Both the position numbers and the translations under genes were made by a program. Below the pieces are notes generated by a model, which was not told the DNA's origin, did no database searches, and saw only the letters and a list, made by a program, of their open reading frames with translations. This document shows, one piece after another, positions 59,235 to 64,000 of a stretch of 64,000 nucleotides of DNA. The stretch covers positions 62,001-126,000 of the forward strand of contig NZ_FMVS01000005.1 in NCBI RefSeq assembly GCF_900102515.1, written 5' to 3'. Numbering within the stretch: position 1 is the stretch's first letter; every line of letters starts with the position of its first letter. Origin of the DNA: Butyrivibrio sp. INlla14. GTDB lineage: Bacteria; Bacillota; Clostridia; Lachnospirales; Lachnospiraceae.

Positions 59235-61019
59235 TCATTTCTCCTTGTACACCTTTATTTTATCAATATCCACAGGAATTTCAAGAGTATCAAAGATCTC
59301 ATCCTGCATCTTTCTGAGCTCCTCTCTCCTTTCCGGAGTGGTTTTGGGATCTCTCATCTCCTTGTACATATCATGGGTGAGGTTGTTCTTTGCATCAAAG
59401 CTCTCCGGAGTATGGAACTGTACCTCAAACAGGGTATGGGGTCCATCCGGTGCAGAAAAGGTGCAATTCACACCCTTGTATGAGGATCCTTTCAATGGTT
59501 TCTCCCAGGTGTTTATAACTTTCTTGAGCTTGTAACCCCTTGCCTCCATCTCCTCCACAACATTATCAAATACTTTCCGGAGCTCTGTTGGAGATCCTAA
59601 ATAGGTGTATCTGATAACATCATTGATGGTATCAATCTTTTCGTTGATGAGCTTTGGATCTTTTCTGCCCCTGGTGAGCCTTTTCATCTTCTCCAGGTAA
59701 CTGTTTTTATCCTTTATCCGTTTCTCTAATCCTGCCAGCTGCACATTCAGCTTTTCGGCCACTGTTTTCACAGTGTCGGTGATCACATTCTCACTCTCAA
59801 GAATCCGGTTGTATCCGTTGATCTCTCTGTATTCCACTTTGAGATCCTCATACTCCTCAGGAGTTTTGTATTTCTTCTCCCGGAAATCATCAATGCTGCC
59901 CACTTTCTTTTTGCCTAAAACATCCAGGTATCTATCATATTGTTTCAGATCGGCTCCCCGGTGCTTTTCAACCTGCTCAGCAAATAATGCCTCCGGATTG
60001 TGGGCCACCTCTTTCTCATACCATTTCTGATAGGTGATATCTCCGGGGAATGTCTTTACCTCTCCGGTTACCGGATCCCTGGATCTCCTTTTGAGCTGTG
60101 AAAGGTCCTGATCATCTATCTCTGAGAGAACTGTGGTTCTGCAATATGGGTGAAAAGGTGGATAATTCACACCCACCTCCATATCCTTGTATGCAAATAC
60201 CTGGCCATCCATCTCCCTGCATATGTCGGATGTTCTCAGGTCCAGTGTGGCCAATATTCTGTATTTATCAAGGCCAGCCTCCTCATCAGCTGCTGCCTGT
60301 GCCTGCCCGGATATGTATGCAGATTCTGTTCTCACCAATCTCCTGGCATTAGCAGCTCCGGTTGAGTATTTCTTGGCAATCTCTGTGGCTATCTCACTCT
60401 CATTCTTGCCGGTGAGGTATGCAAGGGCCAGCTGTGTTTTCAGCTCATCTGCAAGCCCCTGTGTGTTTCCCCATATTCTCTGTGAGTAGTTTGCACCGCT
60501 CCAGTTCGTTCTGAGGATCCTGTTCAAGGCTTTATCATCCACATAGCCAAATGAGAAATCAAGGCCGGTTCTTTTCTTGAGATCGTATATCTCCCGGTAA
60601 TAGGATTGATTGTACTGGTCAACATAATGATCAGTGCTCACTTTCTTTTCCTGGTTATATACCTCTCTCATCATTCGATCTATTTCAGATTGTAGGTTTT
60701 CAAGCCTCTCAATCCTTGCTCTGTATGCAGGGCTCTCAAGCTCTTTCAGGATCTCTTTCTTATCGGCTCCCTTTAATCCCTCAAGCCTCTGCCTCAGTTC
60801 GTCAAGATCCCAAGGGTTCCGGAGCTGGTTCAGCAGCTTAAGGGCCTCATCATCATCCAGCTCAAACTTATCCCGGTATCTCTCATATATTTGTGTGATC
60901 TTGTAATTGAGTTCCCTGGAGGCTTTGGCATAGATATCTGCAATCTCCCTGGCTGCCTGTTCGGCATCCTCCATGGCCTCATACATCTCTCTTGCCTGTC
61001 GGCTCTCCCAATAGCTCAT
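59235..61019 (-). CDS. MuF-type minor head protein with C-terminal RelA/SpoT-like domain (candidate polymorphic toxin)
   Basis: 594 residues. About 1-190 is a helical head-binding region, and ~195-300 the phage MuF domain (ATEIAKKYSTGAANARRLVRTESAY, DLRTSDICREMDGQVF, YPPFHPYCRT). From ~420 the pattern of the (p)ppGpp-synthetase fold appears: RIKDKNSYLEKM (434-445, RxKxxxSxxxK ATP motif), INDVIRYTYLG (~465-475), YKGVN (514-518) and FEVQFHT (531-537, ExQxRT-like), then LTHDMYKEM (547-555). MuF proteins enter the cell with phage DNA, and temperate-phage MuF proteins with C-terminal toxin domains are a described class. A nucleotide- or tRNA-pyrophosphorylating toxin is inferred. Confidence 0.85.
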   Translation of the reverse strand: MSYWESRQAREMYEAMEDAEQAAREIADIYAKASRELNYKITQIYERYRDKFELDDDEALKLLNQLRNPWDLDELRQRLEGLKGADKKEILKELESPAYRARIERLENLQSEIDRMMREVYNQEKKVSTDHYVDQYNQSYYREIYDLKKRTGLDFSFGYVDDKALNRILRTNWSGANYSQRIWGNTQGLADELKTQLALAYLTGKNESEIATEIAKKYSTGAANARRLVRTESAYISGQAQAAADEEAGLDKYRILATLDLRTSDICREMDGQVFAYKDMEVGVNYPPFHPYCRTTVLSEIDDQDLSQLKRRSRDPVTGEVKTFPGDITYQKWYEKEVAHNPEALFAEQVEKHRGADLKQYDRYLDVLGKKKVGSIDDFREKKYKTPEEYEDLKVEYREINGYNRILESENVITDTVKTVAEKLNVQLAGLEKRIKDKNSYLEKMKRLTRGRKDPKLINEKIDTINDVIRYTYLGSPTELRKVFDNVVEEMEARGYKLKKVINTWEKPLKGSSYKGVNCTFSAPDGPHTLFEVQFHTPESFDAKNNLTHDMYKEMRDPKTTPERREELRKMQDEIFDTLEIPVDIDKIKVYKEK

Positions 61020-61023
61020 TTAC

Positions 61024-62454
61024 TCACTCCTTATCGCCTGCTGCCTCTTTGGGCTCTTTTTCCTCCTCAGGCTCCTCAGGCTCATCCTCATCCGGAGGAT
61101 TGTTGTATCCCATTGCAAACATCTCCTGCTGCTGTTTGATTGCCTCCTCCTTTTGCTTTGTGAGCTCCTCGATTTCTGCATCAGGATCCTCAACAAAAGG
61201 AATCTGCTTGAGCAGGGTTTTCATGGATACAAGATCTTTCATGTTGTACAGAGTATTTGCCAGCTCCTGCAAGTTCTTAGGCAGTGATCTTGCAAAGGTT
61301 GGTACCACGCTTGAGGCATCCTGTGCCATTGCCTGCATATTGAGGAAATTGCAGAAAAGAATGATCCTCTTTTGCAGGCCTCTCTTGTAATACCTCTCCT
61401 TTACCTTGGTGATCATCTCAAGGCCCAGGAGCTTATACTCCATAGCAACACCGGATGTGTTTCCGGCAAAGTTCTCATCTGTGAGGTTCGGTACATGGGA
61501 GAAATTGTATATATCCTCCTTGATTGCCTTTCTCAAGGTCTCAGCTCCGGCCTCATCCATTGCCCTGGTGAGGTATTCTGCCTTTGCATCTGCCGGGAGC
61601 TCCAAGAGCTTTTTCTTTCTCAGCTCCTCCTGTGCCTCTTTGGTCTCCTCCTCATCATCTCCAAGGATGGATCCATATAATACCAGGATGGCATCAATAA
61701 ACTGCTCTTTATCCGTTACTCTGTCACTCATCAGAGTGTTGTACGCATCAATCAGAGGGATCTGCTGCTCAAAGTCACCCATGCCCTCTTTGTTGTTCAG
61801 ATACTCAATGATCTGAATACCGCCAAAATTATGGGGCTCAGGTGTCTCTGTGAGTGTATTGGCCGCTTTCACATCATTATCAATGTTTAAGGTCCAGTTA
61901 TAATGCTCTGTGCATATAGTGGCCACCCATGTTTTGATATCCTTGGCATCATCTTTCTTTGGCCAGTAGTAAACACCAAAGAGCTCATTTTCCTCAATGG
62001 AATCATCTACCACAATGAATGTGTGCAGCGGAGAAAGGTTCTTGAGTGCCGGTTTAGGCTCATCTTTCTTTGCATACACATACTCATATGCCAATCCATA
62101 GATACTCATATCCTGGGCATTGTCTGCATCCACATCATCCACATCTGCATCATCAAAGGCTGAGAGCAGCGGTGTGATATCCGTATCATCTGTATTGGAG
62201 TATGTGATGGGATTACCCATGAAATACCCTGTTGCAGTATCCGTGATATCTTTTGCATGGTTGCATACGATCTTTACATCCGGGAGCCCCTCTTTCCTGT
62301 TCCGGGAAAGAATATCATGCCTGCCCTCATAGTAATCTCTGCATTTGTATTTGTTCTGTACCAGCCCATAGTGTTTCATGATCAGATTCAGGATGATCTT
62401 TTTATCAAGGGCTGTTTCATCATATCCCTCTGCCGGGTATGTAAATCTATACAT
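61024..62454 (-). CDS. Portal protein (SPP1 gp6-like)
   Basis: 476 residues. Typical SPP1-type portal: KIILNLIMKHYGLVQNKYKCRDYYEGRHDIL, IVCNHAKDITDTATGYFMGNPITY, YEYVYAKKDE and PNLTDENFAGNTSGVAMEYKLLGLEMITKVKERYYKRGL. The C-terminal tail is acidic and Pro/Glu-rich. It forms the dodecameric DNA channel of the capsid and the docking point for terminase. Confidence 0.93.
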   Translation of the reverse strand: MYRFTYPAEGYDETALDKKIILNLIMKHYGLVQNKYKCRDYYEGRHDILSRNRKEGLPDVKIVCNHAKDITDTATGYFMGNPITYSNTDDTDITPLLSAFDDADVDDVDADNAQDMSIYGLAYEYVYAKKDEPKPALKNLSPLHTFIVVDDSIEENELFGVYYWPKKDDAKDIKTWVATICTEHYNWTLNIDNDVKAANTLTETPEPHNFGGIQIIEYLNNKEGMGDFEQQIPLIDAYNTLMSDRVTDKEQFIDAILVLYGSILGDDEEETKEAQEELRKKKLLELPADAKAEYLTRAMDEAGAETLRKAIKEDIYNFSHVPNLTDENFAGNTSGVAMEYKLLGLEMITKVKERYYKRGLQKRIILFCNFLNMQAMAQDASSVVPTFARSLPKNLQELANTLYNMKDLVSMKTLLKQIPFVEDPDAEIEELTKQKEEAIKQQQEMFAMGYNNPPDEDEPEEPEEEKEPKEAAGDKE

Positions 62455-62465
62455 ATTATCCTCCT

Positions 62466-63734
62466 CTATCTCAGGCCTGCTGCCCTCTTGCTCCTTACCT
62501 TGGCCTTGCGCTGGATCATATCATCCTCCAGGCCATAACGGCATGCATCAATGGTGTGGTTATCCTTATCCGGGTACCCACCTTTGAAATTGCCGTTTTT
62601 GTCTCTCTCCAGTTCGTATGTTGAGAACTCCCTGGCTGCATTGGGGCAGGTTACCGGATCAATAATGATCTCATCTATCTCATTGCTCAGGTAATCCATT
62701 CCAAAATCTACTGATCCGGGGCCTTTCTTTGCTCCTATCAGCCTCAGCCCCATCTCATTGAATGTTGCAATGGATCTCGGTTCCTCGGAATCTGCCGTGA
62801 TGATCTTATTCTCCGGATTGATCTTTTTGATCTTGGCCACTGCCTCCCGGTTCTTTAGGTTCACCTGGTAGATCTCCCGGTATATATAAAGCCTGTGCTG
62901 CTTTTTGTTGTAATGCATACGCAAGAATGCAAGAGGATCTGCTGCAAAACCAAAATCAAGGCCTTGCCTGATCTTGTCAAAGATAGCTATCTCCTCAGGT
63001 GTGATCTCTCTTAAGATCACATTATCAAATACCTTGCCTCCGGTACCTATGGCCTCACCCAGGTACTCATGCCGGTATGCCATGATCTTTCTTTTCTTGA
63101 GCTCATTGGCCTCAATAAAGAACTGCTCTCCCAGCCATTCCCTTGGTACAGTGAGGTATGTGGAGTGGTTGCACAGGGTATCATCCCTTACTGTGAGCAC
63201 ATCCTGGTTCACCCATGAATTGAGGCTCTTGGGTGGGTTCCAGGAGTAGAAAACCACATAATGATCTCCACCTCTCATGAGGGATTGGTTTATCTTTCTC
63301 TCATCCTCATCTCCCTCAAACTCGGCTCTTTCCTCATACCATATATACTTGAAATAGCCTCTCCTGAGCTTTATTGATTTTGATTTGTTCGGATCATCAC
63401 ATCCTCTGAACACTATTCTCTGCCCGGTTGGCAGATATGTGATCCTCAAGGGTGAGAGGCTCGGTTTCCACAAGTGTGATACACCCAGGGCATCAATGGC
63501 CCACAGGAGCTGCTCATATACACTCTCCTGGAGGGTGTTCCCTACTCTACGGAAACAGGCTGCATTTGCATCCGGATCCTGCATCATTCCCATTATGATC
63601 TCAATGCTTATGAATGAGCTCTTTGTGGATCCTCTGCCTCCGTACAGCTTATAGTGTGTATGTTTTCCCTCAATGATATCCCAGTGGATATCATAAAACT
63701 GCGGAGCAATCAGATCTGTGAGCTTAACCTCCAT
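62466..63734 (-). CDS. Terminase large subunit
   Basis: 422 residues. Packaging ATPase with Walker A GGRGSTKSSF (~34), Walker B-like YIWYEERAEF, coupling SWNPPKSLNSW, and a C-terminal RNase-H-type nuclease (LDFGFAADPLAFL, ITADSEEPRSIA, DNHTIDACRYGLED). PBSX/SPP1-type, suggesting headful or pac packaging, though this is family inference. It overlaps the small-subunit gene by 11 bp. Confidence 0.95.
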   Translation of the reverse strand: MEVKLTDLIAPQFYDIHWDIIEGKHTHYKLYGGRGSTKSSFISIEIIMGMMQDPDANAACFRRVGNTLQESVYEQLLWAIDALGVSHLWKPSLSPLRITYLPTGQRIVFRGCDDPNKSKSIKLRRGYFKYIWYEERAEFEGDEDERKINQSLMRGGDHYVVFYSWNPPKSLNSWVNQDVLTVRDDTLCNHSTYLTVPREWLGEQFFIEANELKKRKIMAYRHEYLGEAIGTGGKVFDNVILREITPEEIAIFDKIRQGLDFGFAADPLAFLRMHYNKKQHRLYIYREIYQVNLKNREAVAKIKKINPENKIITADSEEPRSIATFNEMGLRLIGAKKGPGSVDFGMDYLSNEIDEIIIDPVTCPNAAREFSTYELERDKNGNFKGGYPDKDNHTIDACRYGLEDDMIQRKAKVRSKRAAGLR

Positions 63735-64000
63735 CTGTGCTCCTTGGGATATCGTTGATGATCGTTACTCCCTCAAGGGATCCTGATACCTCCTGCTTAT
63801 CCACAAACAGCTTGTATCTTTTTCCCAGGAGCTCCGCTGCCCTGTTCCTGTCCTGGATTGAGGCATCCATATCAAACTGATCCTTGATCTCCCCTCTCAT
63901 TACCCCGGTGAGATACTGCAAAACCTCATCAGCACTGGCTATTCTGTCCTTTTGCAGGCTTTCCATAACCTCTGCTATATATTGTTGAATCTGAGGTTTT
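63724..64000 (-). CDS. Terminase small subunit (5' end outside window)
   Basis: At least 91 residues; the frame continues past the right edge. The internal ATG at 63966 is not the start, because the upstream frame reads KPQIQQYIAEV, the normal family context. LTGVMRGEIKDQFDMDASIQDRNRAAELLGKRYKLF is the conserved C-terminal half of TerS. The N-terminal DNA-binding domain is missing from the window. Confidence 0.9.
   Translation of the reverse strand, partial: KPQIQQYIAEVMESLQKDRIASADEVLQYLTGVMRGEIKDQFDMDASIQDRNRAAELLGKRYKLFVDKQEVSGSLEGVTIINDIPRSTDGG

Larger units (their letters stand above)
40204..64000 (-). mobile_element. Siphovirus prophage, late-gene half with lysis end at the left; continues past right edge
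   Basis: A continuous minus-strand block of phage genes in standard late order: terminase, portal, head, connector, tail, tape measure, fibre/DGR, lysis. Base composition and codon choice differ from the AT-rich host DNA on the left. Left boundary is near the terminator beside tRNA-Leu; the exact att site is not established. Integrase, repressor and replication genes must lie beyond 64 kb. All structural frames are intact, so it may be inducible. Confidence 0.9.

Overview
The window looks like a chromosomal segment of an anaerobic, fibre-degrading Firmicute, most probably a Lachnospiraceae member of the Butyrivibrio/Pseudobutyrivibrio type. The grounds are a GH94 cellobiose phosphorylase with a LacI-controlled sugar ABC transporter, the anaerobic (cobalt-early) cobalamin pathway, a eukaryotic-type HisA, and AT-rich host DNA. 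This is inferred from gene content; no taxonomic marker gene is present. From about 40.27 kb to the right edge the composition shifts and the segment is one end of a siphovirus prophage.

Layout. 1-3.55 kb (minus): sugar-binding lipoprotein (cut by the left edge), two permeases and a LacI regulator. 3.96-6.41 kb (plus): divergent cellobiose phosphorylase, with LacI-type palindromes in the shared promoter region. 6.47-25.49 kb (minus): one nearly unbroken cobalamin operon led by a cobalamin riboswitch and transcriptional terminator (25.53-25.91 kb): cbiK, a BtuF-like binding protein, cbiP, cbiC, cbiD, cbiF, FecCD permease, ABC ATPase, cbiG, cbiH, cbiJ-cbiE-cbiT fusion, cbiA, cobT, cobU, cobS, cbiB, cobD. 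cbiL and the uroporphyrinogen methyltransferase are not here. CbiK is predicted to be a surface lipoprotein, and it and the binding protein share a similar NEAT-like N-terminal module. 26.1-28.1 kb: degenerate M23 protein plus bactofilin, a YerC/TrpR-like regulator, a cold-shock protein. 28.3-31.1 kb (minus): dapA-dapB-hisA behind a lysine riboswitch. 31.3-40.1 kb: typA, an IMPACT/YigZ protein, a class A PBP, a radical SAM activase, a MATE transporter and tRNA-Leu(UAG). A ~700 bp imperfect inverted repeat lies between yigZ and the PBP gene, and a short relative of it follows the PBP gene.

Prophage (40.3-64 kb, all minus, continuing past the right edge). In transcription order: TerS (partial), TerL, portal, MuF head protein with a C-terminal RelA/SpoT-like domain, small acidic protein, small membrane protein, DUF2829/Tad2-like protein, scaffold, capsid, connector/head-tail genes, major tail protein, tail assembly chaperone with a likely -1 frameshift, tape measure, tail proteins, then a diversity-generating retroelement (DGR) and the lysis genes. 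Integrase, repressor and replication genes lie outside the window.

The most notable system is the DGR. A tail protein (45506-47059) ends in a variable repeat (45532-45635). It is copied from a template repeat (45283-45386) just downstream, followed by a YMDD reverse transcriptase with the LGxxxSQ motif. The repeats differ at 14 positions and every one is an adenine in the coding sense of the template. This changes nine residues near the C terminus of the predicted receptor-binding protein. No Avd accessory gene is recognisable, and the RT carries an extra ~75-residue basic stretch. Other second-look items are the MuF-RelA/SpoT fusion, the Tad2-like anti-Thoeris candidate, the surface CbiK lipoprotein and the inverted repeat.
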